From: Tretioscincus oriximinensis
Lineage: Eukaryota; Chordata; Lepidosauria; Squamata; Gymnophthalmidae
NCBI GenBank assembly: GCA_022410635.1
Contig: JAJVDF010000001.1
Location: 15,327,797-15,391,796 of the forward strand
Reading direction: 5' to 3'
Length of the DNA stretch: 64,000 bases
Position numbers and translations under genes: made by a program. A model generated the notes under the pieces. It was not told the DNA's origin, made no database searches, and saw nothing but the letters and a program-made list of their open reading frames with translations. Shown here in pieces: positions 25,101 through 37,129 of this stretch (the stretch's first letter is position 1; the number at the start of each line of letters is the position of its first letter).

Positions 25101-28100
25101 AACATGTTCCTCTGCTCTGGCTGCAGAAGCCCCTTCTGGAGCATCTATCAGGAAGCTGCCACAGCCATCCAGNTCTTCACCCATGGCGGCAGCTGCTGGA
25201 TCTCCTTTGAGACAGATGGGAGGAGGGAGAACAAGTTTGCTTAAAGCACAAGCTTGATAAACACCGAAGGGTCTGCTTGTTCTCTTATTCCTCTACTTTC
25301 TTATTTGGAGATTTTCCCCAACGTCCAGTTTGCCCAGTTATCCTTGCTTTGGTTCAGCNAAGCAGCTCAACTCAAAAGAACTGGAAGGCAACTGAGAAAT
25401 ATGGGAAGAATGTTGAAAATGCTAATCTCTCTTTTCTACAATCCTTTTTCATGAAGCATCACTCAGATGTCAAGTCTTCAGGCAGGAACAATCCTGTTTT
25501 TAATGTCACTTATGAGTTTGAGCTGCTCTGCACAATGCTTTATTGTTTTAACAAAGGGTCTCTCTAGAAAGAGATCTTGGTCAATCCCTACCACGAAACT
25601 ACTTTGGGGATGGGAAAGATATTCTAGCCTCAGTCTGAAATTTAAACTGTATACTGGTTGCCACCCTAAATGTTATGTTTTCTCCCTTGCTGTCTGCAGT
25701 TTCTAAGCATAGACGCCACAACCACAACTTACCTTCCTCTCCAGAGAAGTTCAGGACAAGGACAGGTGTCTCATACGTGCTGATCTCATTGGGGGTGGAC
25801 CCAGTGGCCAGAGCAAGATTCTGTGCTCCTGGGGTAGGGGGAGAAAGGAGGTTCTGAAATGGACAGTCAGAAGCATGATAGTTCCCAGTCCTACTCAACA
25901 CAAGCATTTGTGAAAAATAGGAATAATAGGCCATTCAGGACACCAGGGACAAGGCATGCACCACACCGGGGAACTTCTTAGTTTAAAAGAGCCTCTTTTC
26001 AGGAGCCAAAAATAAATTGATTTGACTAAGAATCTTTGACTTGCTCTAAGCCATCCTGTTCTTATCAGGACATTAGGAGCTGCTAAAGGCCCAGATAGTG
26101 CCAAATGGGATATTTTTACATTGTGTTGGACTCTTTATCTGGTAGTCTCCCGGTCAGGTTTTCCATTCTTCCGCAAAATCCAGCTGGATGACATTGGGTC
26201 AGTCACAGTTCTTTAGAACTCTTTCAGCCTCACCTACTTCACAGGGTGTCTGTTGTGGAGAAAGCAACAAAAGCTATGTGCGCCCCCTATGGTTGGCCAC
26301 CTTGAGACCTTCGGGTATAGGGCGGGATACAAGTACAAATAATAAATAAATAAATAAACTTTGCAATGCCTGCAGAGACTTGTTTAAAAGAGAACACTGT
26401 TCTGCTGTGGCCCTACTTTTGACTCTAACTGGCCAGAAGGAGAGGGGGTTGGAAGAGTTTCTGATGGCCTCAGAGGAAAAAAAAATCTTTCTGCCTCTTC
26501 ATACCCAGGGTGCTGCAACGGCCCCATTCATGTTTCCTCCCGGGTGCAAACTGTGTGGGCGACAGGCCAGCTAGATCTAACATGAATATGCCATTGGCGT
26601 GGGGGGTGCATGTGTTCATGCGGAAATCCTTCCGGCTTGCCAAAATCTCCCCCTTCCGGCTGGAAAGAAACACAGAAAAATATGTTTGTTACAAGGCAAG
26701 AGAGTAGCAGCCTTTTTTTGAGAATTGGCAGCCCTTTATGGACTTTTTGCAGAATCCAGGGAAGGGCTTGGTGACTCCGGTTTTCAAAGGCTGAACAATA
26801 GAGAATTTCATTGTGAGAAGAAAAATGGAGAGATAGGAGGAGACAAACTTTAAATAAATAATAATAGTCTTCATGAAAGAGATCAGCAATCAATTTTACA
26901 ATTAGGTTTTCTATTTTATTTATATATTTTTCCATTTATTGTACAAGACCTACTGGAAAAAAGCCTGGTGCTGAGAAAGATAGAAGGCAAAAGGAGAAGA
27001 AGGTAGCTGAGAATGAGGTCAATAATGTCATGGAAGCAACAAACTTTAATGTAACTAGACTTTGCCCCTATCATCTATATTCCCAACAGATGTGACCAGG
27101 ACCCGTCCAGCTGAAGTGGACATGGGATCTGAGGCAACCGCTGCAGAGAATTCTTCACNCAAGGTTAACAACAAGCAACAGGCCTCAGCTCTGGCTAAGG
27201 AGTCCACTAAGCCCTGAAGCACATCGAGTTCCCAGTCCGCTGGGGGGCTCGAAACAATTCCCATGGGTTGTCTGGAGGGGAGCGGGCCTCCAATAACAGC
27301 CTGCATTGCCACCAGGCGGGGTAGGGATGAAGGGTCAAGCCTGCCCGATGATGAGTCCATATAGTAAAGAGCACAAGACGAATGATGGCTGATGCAACAA
27401 GATGTCTTTCCGGACAGAAAGGAGAAAGAATGACTGGGCAACCCCTAGAGTGGTTGGTAATAAAGCCTTGGGAGATACCATATATCGCCTTTCCTGCAGG
27501 ATGACCAGATCAACCCATTGTCTCAGGCATCCCCTCCCAATCCATCTTCTGTGAAAATTAATTTAACTAGACTTTGCAAGTGATATAAAGACAGAGGGAT
27601 CCATAGGTTGTAAAGAATTAGACATGACTGAACAACACCTTATACTTTGAAATTTAATTGATCATTTAACATAAAAAGAGGGATTAGATAACTGGCTAGG
27701 ATGAAACAGGATTAAAGATAGGGGAGCTTACCTAAAGAGGGGATTGTCCTTCTTCTCCACCTCCTCAGGGGGCACCAGGGCCATTGGAGTCAAGGGAATC
27801 ACATCCATCTGAAAAGATAGGGCAAACCATGGAAAGATCAGAATCAGTGACTAATACAGCTGGACAAGGAACATTTTGAATTGTCCGGCCTGCAAAATGT
27901 TCTGCATTGCCCAACCCATAATAAAAACAAACTGTTGTACAGATTTAAAAATAAGATTTTCCACCCACTCTGGCAAGATTATTATCGAGGTTTAGGAATC
28001 AGTTCATAGATAGGTTTTTAATCAAGTGTTCCTTATTTTACATTTCTTTCTGTTGTAACCCATCCTGAAGCCTTTGGGTACTGGGAGGATTAAAATGCTG

Positions 28101-31100
28101 TGAATTTTGCAAATCAGAAAAGGGATCAGGTGACTCCAATAATTTAATGGAAAAGTACATACTGTTTAGATGGAATGAATGCAGGAAAGAGAAGATAGGA
28201 TGGATCATCTTCCTTATTAAGAAGGGTACAGATCACTATGGCATTCAGTTTCAAGAGCATAATTGTACTGTCTATAAATTCTTTCTCCAGTCTGACATTC
28301 TGGATTCATGTGGCAGCTTTTCCTTCCCAATAATTATTGAAGATTTCTTCTTATTTTGCATTTTCTATTAAACATTTCTCCTTGTCCTTGAGGTGGTTCC
28401 TAGAATTGGACTGACTGTTTCATTTTAAATATTCCCAGCACAATTTTTATCATCTAGATGGACTTGATCATTTTGATTGCTACTTTCACTTTAGCACCCT
28501 GCTTAGGACAGTTGAAGTTACATTGAAACAAAGGAATAAGAAGCTGGGTATTATCATTTATAACTTCCCATGTGATAGCATATCAAATGCTTTATAATTA
28601 ATAAAAGATACAATGCATCTACCAGTTTTAGAACTGATTACACTACCTTAAAGCTTATACGACTACAGGTCAGTAGTACAATAAAACTGCCAAGAAAGTG
28701 GAAGGTTGTTCAATGGAAGCTATGTAAGAAATGCATACAAATGTACACCTCACTCCAGTAAGATTTTTAAAAGTGACTAGGACACAAAATCAGGACTTTG
28801 AAGAAAATGCCTTGACTAACCAACATGCTTTCATAGGTAGTAAGGCTATAGTAAGGATAAAAAAATTCTGGATCAGGATACACAGAGAAATGGAGAAAAT
28901 ATTAAGGCAAATATTTTCCTCTAAATGTATTGTTATCAATGAATGAGGTAATATTCAGGTTATCTTATACTCAAAGGGTATAATAATTTACAACTGAAAA
29001 TAAGCACGTAGTCTGTAAATCACCTTTTGATGTAACCTCAAAACTAAAAATAACAAGTGAATTTACAATAAAACAAAAGTAATGCAAGCCCAAGCAATGC
29101 GAAAATTCAGACACGTTTGGGAGCCATCTGTAGAAACAACGAAGGAAAAAGGTTTTTCAACTTCAATATCGGAGACACTATTGAGGTAAGCTGGTGGTTG
29201 TTTGTGTCAATGTTTTGTGCAGATTTTTTCTTATTAGTTACAGTGTTCTTATTTTACATTTGTTTGGCTTGTTGATTTATGCAATTAATGTTATTTGTGT
29301 TACTATAAAAAATAAACCTTTAACAGGTATGTTTTTTTAAAAGCATAGGATTGCTTGCTTGCTCCTTAGCCTCTCTGAAAGTAGGCAAATGACCAACCAC
29401 TTCTGTATCTTTGCCAAGAAAACTGAACAGCAATGCCCACGCCGTCAACCAAAAGTCAATCATGACTCAGTGGTACCCAACAAGAAGCCCNAAACCTAGC
29501 TCTGATGCAGCACTAGTGTCAACAGAAGCTCACACTGCAGAGTCTGGTTGGTGGCTGCCAGCCCAATATTTTAACAACTGCTAAAAATAGCTTTTTCAGG
29601 GCATTGGCAGAAGTCTCTAGCAGTGGCTGCTACTCTGAAAATATTGTGCTATAGGAAAACGCCACTTTAGGACACAGCACTGGAAAAATCAAACACAGAG
29701 AAAACTCTTTTTTTCCTGTTCTTCCATCACATGCTATAGATCATAGGTGTAAAAAAGGCAGATGGCGTTCAATGTAAGTACTGCATTTTGTAGATGACTG
29801 GAAAATAGTGGCCTAATCTGCTGACAACAAGGAAAAACATAAGCATATTGAGCCTTTTTCACCCTGTAATAGGAAATGTTGAATTTATTATGCTTTTAAA
29901 ATAATGACCCTGTAAAAGGAGTGAAATGGTTAAAGGTTGTTTCACATCTCAAAAACACACATTGCAGAATTAGAAAATGTTCACAGGAGGGCAACTAAAA
30001 TGGTAAAGAGATAATTGACTTATTTGTGGTAAATGCTTAAAGTTAAACACTGAGAAGACAAATAAGTTCTGCTTGCCTTTCCAAAGAATTAAATTTCAGG
30101 TCGCCAAATAAAACTGAATCTCAGAAGAGGAAAGATAGGAGAAGCAAGGAAATATTCACTTATACAAGATGTCATGTTGATCATCACCTTGGAAAGCTTG
30201 AGAAGAGATCTCTACCAATTCATGATGGTGATCAATGGCTATTAGCCCTAATGGTTGGATAATTTCCTCCAACATAAGACAGTAGAGCAGAGACTCAGCC
30301 GGTCAAACAGTCCGACTCCCTACTTACCTCTGGGCTTCCACATGCAATTGACAGCTGTTGAGAGAACAGACTGCTGGCCTAAATGGACTGCAGTCTAGGT
30401 CCTTTCCACACTGATCCTTATTCAGGGACATATCTTGAATTAAGGGTCTGGCATTCTCAGTCAGCATATGGGTTAAACTGAGAACTAAACAGGGACTGCC
30501 ATAATAAGAACTAAACAAGGATTGCAGGTGGTAGACCCCTATTCCAAAATATATCCCATAATAAGACCTTAAGTAGAAAAGGCTTTAATCTTATTTATTG
30601 GATTAAGCAGGAAAACTAGATTTAAAAATGAGCTATGGATATGTCCCCCTGCCAGTTTCTCCTCTTGCTCATTCACCTCACTCTGCATTTCTTCACTTTC
30701 TCCTCATTTATCTTATGGCTTGGAATAAAAGCAACCTCTTTTATTTATTTTCCTTACCCAACCTCTTTAGAAAATTAGAACATAAGAAGAGCCATACTGG
30801 ATCGGGCCAGAGCCCATCTAGTCCAGCATTTTGTCTCACACAGAGGCCNACCAGATGCACCTGGGCAGTCCGATCAAAGGAAAGCAAAATATGCACCAGT
30901 TCATGACTCCCTGCAAATGGTATTTCAGGAGTCCTGTCTGTTGCTCTGTCCCAGAGGCAACATCCAGACATCCATCCTAGTACCCATTTATACCCTTGGT
31001 GTCCATAAACTTGTCTATTCCTGCCTTGAAGCTATCCAAGTGGTTAGCTACCACCACCTATTCAGGATGTAAATTACACAGGCCCATGACCCTCTGGGTG

Positions 31101-34100
31101 AAAAAATACTTCCTTTGTCTGTTCTCACTTTTCTGCCCATCAGTTTCAAGGAGCGCCCTCTGGTCCTAGTGTTGTGTTTCCTCACCCAACCTCTTTCTCT
31201 TATGCTGTGGCCATGCACTGGACCAGGGACAGGGTGGTGAAATGGTTAGAGCAGCTTTCAACTTTCTCTGTGTTTACACAGCATTGTTACTCCTCCTATG
31301 CTGGGAGGCAAGGCTCCACAGCAGGAAGAACCTGCAGATGGCAGGAGAAAGAGGAAGAAAGGCTCCGAACAGTGGATAAACAACTTTTGAACAGTTGCCT
31401 TCAAAATTATAGCAAAGCTCTAACATTGTCATCAATCACATTGGTCAAAAGTAACAGGATTGGTGATTGGTTAGAAGAGCAATCGTAAACATATGTACTC
31501 TTTTAGTTATTTATAGGTAGATAAATACATCCAATCTTCGGTCTGTTGCTTTTTAAAAATAAAATCTTACATGAATACCTTTTCTCTCGCGCACACATAA
31601 TACTCACACACATACGTACCTATTTTGTGGTACCTGAACCTTGTAATTGGCTAGTACAAAAATTATTAAATAGGGAAANTGGATAAATCTTTAATCAAAA
31701 TTAAGATTAAGATTCCTTGGGATGGAAAATAAGATGCATGAATGGTGAAGGTAGGAATAGAGGGAATAGAGAAGAGGGAACATTAAAAATGAACTACAAT
31801 GCATTTGGATCAATTTGTAATATATTTCTGTATATAAAAAATGTTAAAGGAACTAGCCAGTACAGAAACTGCACATTCCTGAGCCCCGCATTCTCCCAAT
31901 TCAACTCCATTATTTGCTGAAAGGAACAATAGAAATTACTTACACTGTGCTGCTCTTCATTACTCAAGTCCATGTTTATTCTGCCGCTATTTTGAATGTC
32001 ATCCAGGGAGAGGAACTGCACAGAAAGAGAAAAAACTCCATCAGTGCTGCATCAGATTGGAAGGTAAATGAAATACAGGTAATTCAGACATATGCAAACC
32101 CTCTTTGTCTATGGGAAGAGAGAAAAGCAACAGTCTTGCCTGTAGGGAATGAAGGAGAAAAGTAAAAATCTTTAGCTCCTGTAAGGCTGCTGTTGCTGGC
32201 AATCAACCTCCTTCCCTCACAAAGGTTTTCCTTTTGTGTCTTGTCTCTTTAATTTGTAAACCTGTGAATGTTTAATATATTGCAAACAGCTTAGATAATG
32301 GCTTAAGAGCATTAAATAAATGATTAATTGACTAGGACTTCAGACTAATTATACATTATTGAAAAAGTAGTGGAAATAGCCCGTTGCATTACTGTAATGC
32401 AATGGGAACTAGCCCTCCATTGTTCCAGTCCGTGCCTCCACCCACTCCCTCCCATCCCCCTTTCAGTTTTCCTTTCCTTCTTTTTTTTCTTCCTTCCCTT
32501 CCATCTTTCATCCATTCCTTCATTCTTCCTTTCCCTCCTGAACCCTGGGGCATTCTCACATCTTTCCACCCAGAGAACTATCCATTTATTACTTCCATGT
32601 TTTCTGCCTTTGGGCATTTTCCTGCCCGGAACTCTGGTCTCTGGAGGTTGCCAAAGTTCCAAGCCCTGTCATTGGTCAATATACTTCGGAATGTTGAAAN
32701 CTCCCACGCACCTTTTAATATATATATATATACAGATACTGCCTCCATTCTGTTTTGGGGAAACAAACTTCAATTAAAACACTTATTTTCTAACTCTATT
32801 GATAGCGATTCTAGCAATTGCTTTTTAGACACAGTGCTCAATTTTTGTTCTGTACTAAAAATGTAGTACATTAGAGACAACTGTTATAATATCATAGCTT
32901 TATATAACAAAGCTACCTGGACACGAAGTCTAAAGGATACCACTGAGAACAGCGTGTTGCTGGTTCCCACTCCTTTAACTATAGAAAGTGGTGAGCAATT
33001 ATAATTCCCCTGGAGAATCATATTAAGCAGAAAGCAGTGAATGGATGGCTCTGCCCACCTGCATCCTATTTGAAGCTCACTCTCTTTATAGGTGCCAACT
33101 CAGGTTTTCTACCACAAGTTCCTTGGTAACAAACGAATAGTTTTATCTACACAAATGGGCACCAATCTGGGACTTACCTCTTCCTCTTCTTGTTGTTCAC
33201 TGACATCTTTATCTTTTCCATCTTCTCCTACTGATGTCGGCTGCTTCTCACGCCTCACGGATGGGCAGAAAAGAAAAAGGAGCATTTTGATTTGAAATGA
33301 GCTGTTTCTTGACCCCGATATGTTTGACTACTTTTTTATCTATATGTTCTACATATACTTAAGACATTGAAAGGCAGCTAGATGTATTATCTGAACTCTG
33401 TTCCTCTAATGCTCTTTTTCTCCATGCCATGACAGACAGCAACATATCCTATACCCAAAGGGAGGGTGGAGTAGCAGCATCTTGGATAATAACAGAGAAA
33501 GAAGTTGGCACTGTGAACTTTTATAAACTACACCTCTTTAATCAGATACATGGAATGAAGTGTGCAGAGACAGACTTGTATTGATATATACAGTAGTTTT
33601 ATATAGTTTGTTCCTAAGCACTTCACAATACATATGATGACATAGACTTTGATCAACAAAAACACCTGATATCAATTTTTTTAACCTCTGTTAGTCTCCA
33701 AGATACTCATCTAGATTAAGGTCCTTTCTTCAGTGGATTTGAAATAGAAACTCACCTAGACTCTTCCTTAGTCTGAAAATGAATGTCTTATTAATTCTTA
33801 TTCTCAGATATAATCCCGAATAAAACATTAGACAGAAAGATCCGTAACTTTATCTTTGTAGCCTACATTCAAGTCATTGAATTGCTAAGTGGATGTTAAA
33901 AAGCATCAAAATTAGTCTTTGGGGAAACCCACAAACAAAGTGCCAAGAATACAACATCCAGGTCTCCCCATATCCTCCAACAGTTTTTAGCAGCTTCTAT
34001 TACAAATATTATCCTGGAATAGAGACCAGCCACCATATTGCTATAGGCTATGGCAGCACCAACACATAAGTGGTAGGTTCTTATTTTAGAATACAACCTG

Positions 34101-36705
34101 GAAAAAGGGCAGAACTAAGGGTTAAGTCATGCTTTGGTCAACAACTGAGATAGACAGTGAATGGCTAGACTGAAGAATGGAATTTCAAGGAAGAGTTCTG
34201 GCAAATGATTAAAGATTGACTCACTTTTTGTTGGAGATGAAGTCAAGAGTCTGATAGACCAAAGAGTAGAGATACTCCACCTAGGAAGGGAATGACTGTT
34301 GGTTTAAATGTGCAATGTTTAAATTGATTTTTCAAAGTATAAAAAGTATAATTATACCGGTATTAATTCTCATTTCTAACATAATGCCAGCTACTCCAGT
34401 TAGACAGAAGCTTCCGATTTACCTTCTTACTGTAGATACAGGCAGAACCTTGGATCAGCAATGCTGCCTCTATAAAATTCATGCTGGTTTTGCCATTATC
34501 AAATGAAATACAAATCTGATCAAGCTGTGGAATAAGCATAAGGGCATAAGATAAAGGTTTATTATTGATTTAAAAACAGCATGTTGTTTACTGCTAAGTA
34601 TTCTAGGAGAAAAGCCTAATTCAGTATTATAACACTTAATGAAAGCAGCTATCAGCTATAGGAAAAGAAGAGAGGATGGAAGTTCAGGACCTCCCTTTCT
34701 GCCCTGCCAAAAATCAAGGAAGAAGCTGGTTAAGTTTATGAAGCATTCTGGTAATCCCTTATACATTTACAGACTCCATACTGACTCCACTTATCCCTAC
34801 CAAATACTAGAACATCCAAGTACATCTCAAGCATTGCATCAAAAACTCAAGTTGTTCTCTTCTTTATTTTCAAGAAGAAGTGATATTCAGTAGATGACAT
34901 GGCAGAAAAAGATCCTCATCCAGTTGTTATGAGATGGACTTTTTTTGCAGGAGATCTGAACTTCCAATTTAGAGATCAGAAAGATCTCTGTGCAAACAAA
35001 CAAGTTTATTAATCATCAGTCACCTAGCTGATGTTTAGTAATCTAGTCTTGGTTTAGTAATAAATTAGGAGCATGTGCTATTTTTTATTTATATTAAGAA
35101 GAGATTTGGCTGAAGTTCATAAGATTGTACGCAGGGTGAATAATCAACCATATTTCTAGCCTTATAGCCTCTTACTGACAATCAAGCTAGATGTTTTTAT
35201 CACCTCCTAGAATAAATTCCATACACCAATGGTCTGTTTTGTGGGAAAATACTTTCCCTATTACTNCCTAGAAATAAATTTCATGCACCAATGATCTTCT
35301 ATGTGAAAAGATTCTTTGCCTATCAGTCCTAATTTCTCCGCTAAACAGGTCCATAAAATCCCTGGTTCTAATGTGTGATAAAAGAAAATAATTATTCTCT
35401 AGCCACTTTTCCTATCCCATGCAACATCTTTCAAGGCTGAAGAAACTAATGCCTGATTTGCACTTGGCCTTATTCTGTGCCAGAAAATAAGACTCTGTTG
35501 TCCACATGTCATTCTAGACAAACACAAGCCATGATAGGGTCTGTGCAAGCCCAGAATAGTATGTGACAGCAAGCCCTTAGATCACTTTCTGGGACAAAAT
35601 AAGTACAAATATAAATCATATCTCAGATTTTGCAGCCTGATCTCATAGATGGAGGTGTTCTTATACCTCTGATAATTCAAACTGCACTTTTTCAAGTTCC
35701 TTGACATTATTCTTAAATATGTAGCAACTAAAACAATCGACAGTATAACAAGACAATGATGTTTACTGACTTGTTTTCTATTGTCTTACTTGTATTTTTT
35801 CTTGCTACTGCTGTGAACCCTTGAGAACATTTTCCTGGTCTAGCACAGAAATCTAAGGCAGCATTAATTTATAGATCTAATTGGGTATTTGTATTTCGTT
35901 ATGCAACATTTTGTATTTTCTAATGTTGAAGTACCTTTTATACTTCATTGCCCACCCACTTAAGTTTCAAGAAATCGCTTTAGAGCTCTTTGCAATCTTT
36001 TCCAGGCTTTTAATGCCTGGTACAATTTTGTATAAGCAAAGTTTTCCATTCACTACTTTCCCGAATAGGCCTCAGTACCAAATCNTGAGGACCCCACTCC
36101 TCATGTTTTTCCACCCTGAGAACCATTCTCAGTACTTCGAAAGGCAGCTCTTTGGTTTAATGCAAATATTAAACATTGGGGATAAAATATACAGTAATCC
36201 TTCTGTGCTCTGTAGTAGAGCAAAAGAAACAAAAAACAAGATAAAATATCTGAATAACATCCTCTAAAGTCAGTTTTTTCTTCTCACAAGTTAAATGAGT
36301 GCCAGATTCTGTCATACACTCCATACTGCAAAACATCTGGTCTCCCCAATATCACAGGAAGGTGACACAGCTATGAAGTACTTCTGAAAGCAGGAATAGT
36401 GTGTTCATNGCTGGTTTAATAAATTTAGTGATGTTAAAGGCAATTCTGAATCTTCTGACCAGAAGTCTCCCAAGAACCCAGAAAGCAGGAATGGAGGTGA
36501 CATATTGAGGTGGCAAACGTCCAGCACAAGGGATCCCAGTTACAGAGTAGCTTACTGAGCACATTCAACTCCAACTATGAAGAAAAGGGGTTCTCACCTC
36601 CTCTAAGTACTCGCCCAGCTGGGATGCCACATCCACCTCCCAGTTTTTGGTGAGGTCTCTGATAGGCTGTAGAAAGTGCAAGAAACGTGTCTCCACATCC
36701 TCCAT
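16123..36705 (-). CDS. NCAPH2: NCAPH2, condensin II kleisin subunit
   Basis: Kleisin-beta that bridges the SMC2/SMC4 heads of condensin II and compacts mitotic chromosomes in the nucleus. Twenty coding exons: 36705-36598, 34524-34423, 34280-34225, 33253-33178, 32015-31944, 27808-27732, 26659-26505, 25853-25733, 25204-25089, 25003-24932, 24263-24197, 23893-23786, 23532-23479, 22646-22576, 21714-21627, 20077-20018, 19350-19295, 18166-18065, 17977-17828 and 16263-16123. The total is about 616 residues (human 605). The N-terminus ([18 protein letters not shown]), [13 protein letters not shown], the basic KRKRR patch, [11 protein letters not shown] and the C-terminus ([18 protein letters not shown]) all match the family. 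The ATG has a perfect GCCACCATGG context. One oddity: exon 7 ends in phase 1 but exon 8 opens in phase 0, while every other junction is in phase. Transcription is head-to-head with LMF2. Confidence 0.96.
16551..16594 (-). ncRNA. Hammerhead-ribozyme-like motif, left arm
   Basis: Inverted copy of the motif at 17172-17207. On the minus strand CTGAAGA is at 16594-16588, followed by the same stem II, GAAA and GC stem. It has the same deviations. Confidence 0.5.
17172..17207 (+). ncRNA. Hammerhead-ribozyme-like motif, right arm
   Basis: CTGAAGA (17172-17178), a 5-bp stem GTAGA/TCTAC with loop CCTG, GAAA at 17194-17197, then a two-base-pair GC/GC stem. This is the strand order of a type I hammerhead. 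Deviations: one extra A before stem II, and C at 17206 where U should pair with A15.1. It is probably inactive or weak. Penelope-like elements are known to carry hammerhead motifs in their terminal repeats. Confidence 0.5.
18500..18720. repeat. Diverged CR1-lineage fragments
   Basis: AAGTCCAGCACTCTAG and GGCCCATCAATCGCATCTGG look like minus-sense LINE UTR. TTAAGAGTGGATTGGACAAA looks like plus-sense UTR from the same family. Both are short and degraded and lie in an NCAPH2 intron. Confidence 0.4.
18862..18936. repeat. Perfect 32-bp inverted repeat with 11-base loop
   Basis: Arms 18862-18893 and 18905-18936 are exact reverse complements, starting GATAGTTCATGCC and ending GGCATGAACTATC. Pairing extends to about 39 bp with one mismatch. 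It lies in an NCAPH2 intron. Confidence 0.9.
20262..20490 (+). repeat. CR1-lineage LINE 3' end
   Basis: Plus-sense copy: TACAAGGATGGATGTCTTGA, GACTGCCCAGGTGCA, GGACTAGACGGGCTCTG and the terminal TTATGTTCTTATG. Confidence 0.75.
20690..21260. repeat. GC-rich segment with (CA)n/(CGCA)n and (AG)n microsatellite
   Basis: Elevated CpG around 20690-21080 inside an NCAPH2 intron, followed by an alternating AC/ACGC tract (21110-21147) and (AG)n (21147-21158). A 205-residue minus-strand frame across it is low-complexity and not credible as protein. The GC-rich part may be a 5' piece of a retroelement or an intronic CpG island. Confidence 0.5.
21343..21456 (+). repeat. tRNA-SINE tail fragment
   Basis: Plus-sense 3' part only: GATTAGATAAATGGGGACC through TTGTAAGTCACTTTGAGT and GGTATAAAAACCCAGTTCTT. 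It matches the 3' half of the copy at 47429-47715. Confidence 0.65.
24572..24800 (+). repeat. Sauria/BovB-type SINE-like fragment
   Basis: TGATTCAATCCCTAGC resembles a B-box. It is followed by AGCAATGGCAAACCACTTCT and GCCAAGAAAACTG, a phrase typical of reptile SINE/RTE 3' regions and recurring at 29340-29490. It lies in an NCAPH2 intron. Confidence 0.5.
26290..26358 (+). repeat. LINE-type tail ending in (AATA)n
   Basis: GGCCACCTTGAGACCTTCGG, then TAGGGCGGGATACAAG and (AATA)n. This is a common 3' tail of reptile L2/CR1-group elements. Confidence 0.5.
27055..27441 (-). other. 128-codon open frame in NCAPH2 intron 6, unassigned
   Basis: Minus-strand frame with relatively high GC and a non-repetitive product (contains [15 protein letters not shown] and [13 protein letters not shown]). 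There are no matching splice sites and no domain I recognise. It lies next to a BovB-like tail (27440-27650), so it may be part of an inserted retroelement or retrocopy. Confidence 0.25.
27440..27650 (+). repeat. BovB/Sauria-type 3' tail
   Basis: Ends with GTAAAGAATTAGACATGACT followed by GAACAACACC, a variant of the tail of BovB LINEs and their SINEs (GTCGCAAAGAGTCGGACACG type). Confidence 0.5.
28380..29330. other. Part of NCAPH2 intron 5, nothing recognised
   Basis: AT-rich sequence without credible exons, RNA genes or an assignable repeat. Confidence 0.4.
29340..29490 (+). repeat. Sauria/BovB-type SINE-like fragment
   Basis: ACCAACCACTTCTGTATC, GCCAAGAAAACTGAACAGC and CAATCATGACTCAG match the fragment at 24572-24800. 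Confidence 0.4.
30393..30586. repeat. MITE-like palindromic repeat, two-armed copy
   Basis: The left arm about 30400-30450 (TTCCACACTGATCCTTATTC) and right arm about 30530-30586 (CCCATAATAAGACCTTAAG) are imperfect inverted repeats of the family at 57606-57779. Confidence 0.6.
30776..31170 (-). repeat. CR1-lineage LINE 3' end
   Basis: Minus-sense copy very similar to 10243-10680. It starts GAACATAAGAAGAGCCATAC and contains AGTCCAGCATTTTGTCTCAC, TGCACCTGGGCAGTCCGATC and GACCCTCTGGGTGAAAAAAT. Confidence 0.8.
32380..32406. repeat. 13-bp palindrome (CCCGTTGCATTAC / GTAATGCAATGGG)
   Basis: Inverted repeat with one mismatch and a one-base centre. A related, weaker palindrome (GAGCCCACTG / CAATGGGCTA) occurs at 21302-21331, so it may be a transposon terminus. 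Confidence 0.5.
33756..33772 (-). other. Possible 17-nt cryptic microexon in NCAPH2
   Basis: On the minus strand, TTTTCAG precedes and GTGAGTTTC follows a 17-base segment, both strong splice signals. Inclusion between exons 3 and 4 would shift the frame and give an early stop, so it is not part of the coding model. Confidence 0.25.
33985..34130. repeat. MITE-like palindromic repeat copy
   Basis: Left TATCCTGGAATAGAGACCAG with GCTATAGGCTATGGCAGC, right GGTAGGTTCTTATTTTAGAA. These are both arms of the family described at 57606-57779, diverged. Confidence 0.5.
35095..36130 (-). repeat. Old CR1-lineage LINE 3' UTR
   Basis: Minus-sense phrases such as CATGCACCAATGATCTTCTA, GTGAAAAGATTCTTTGCC, CATTGCCCACCCACTTAAG and GAGCTCTTTGCAATC match the conserved reptile LINE UTR region. 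It lies in NCAPH2 intron 1 and is highly diverged. Confidence 0.55.
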
Positions 36706-37129
36706 GGTGGCAAATATTTACCAGCATAAATGTATACTCAGCACATTTGGATCTAGAAAATGTATCTGTTGCAACCTGAAAAGCAATGATCCAAGAATCT
36801 TATTGAAGTAGCAGAAGAAAACTGCCTGTGTATTAACAGATGTCATCCATATAGGGTCCAAACTCTACTCTGGTGTGCATACTGCAATGCTGTGAATGTG
36901 CATAAACATGCCAACATATCAGAGTCTTCTGTAAGGTATCACAGTTAAGGCGAGAAAGGCTAATTACGCAGACATGGATTGATTCTCAATCTTTTAAAAG
37001 CTGCCATCCCGTAAGGAGCAGAAANTTTTTCAATGCCNCCCTTTGTGAAAATCCTGATATTTAGGGTATATGGGNGAGGGGGGTTATGCACATCATTAAT
37101 AGCACAGATGGCAGCTAATCACTACGCAG

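Noticed and set aside
33756..33772. 17-nt microexon with strong splice sites as a coding exon of NCAPH2
   Set aside because: Adding it breaks the frame before exon 4 (early stop), while direct joining of exons 3 and 4 is in phase and matches relatives.
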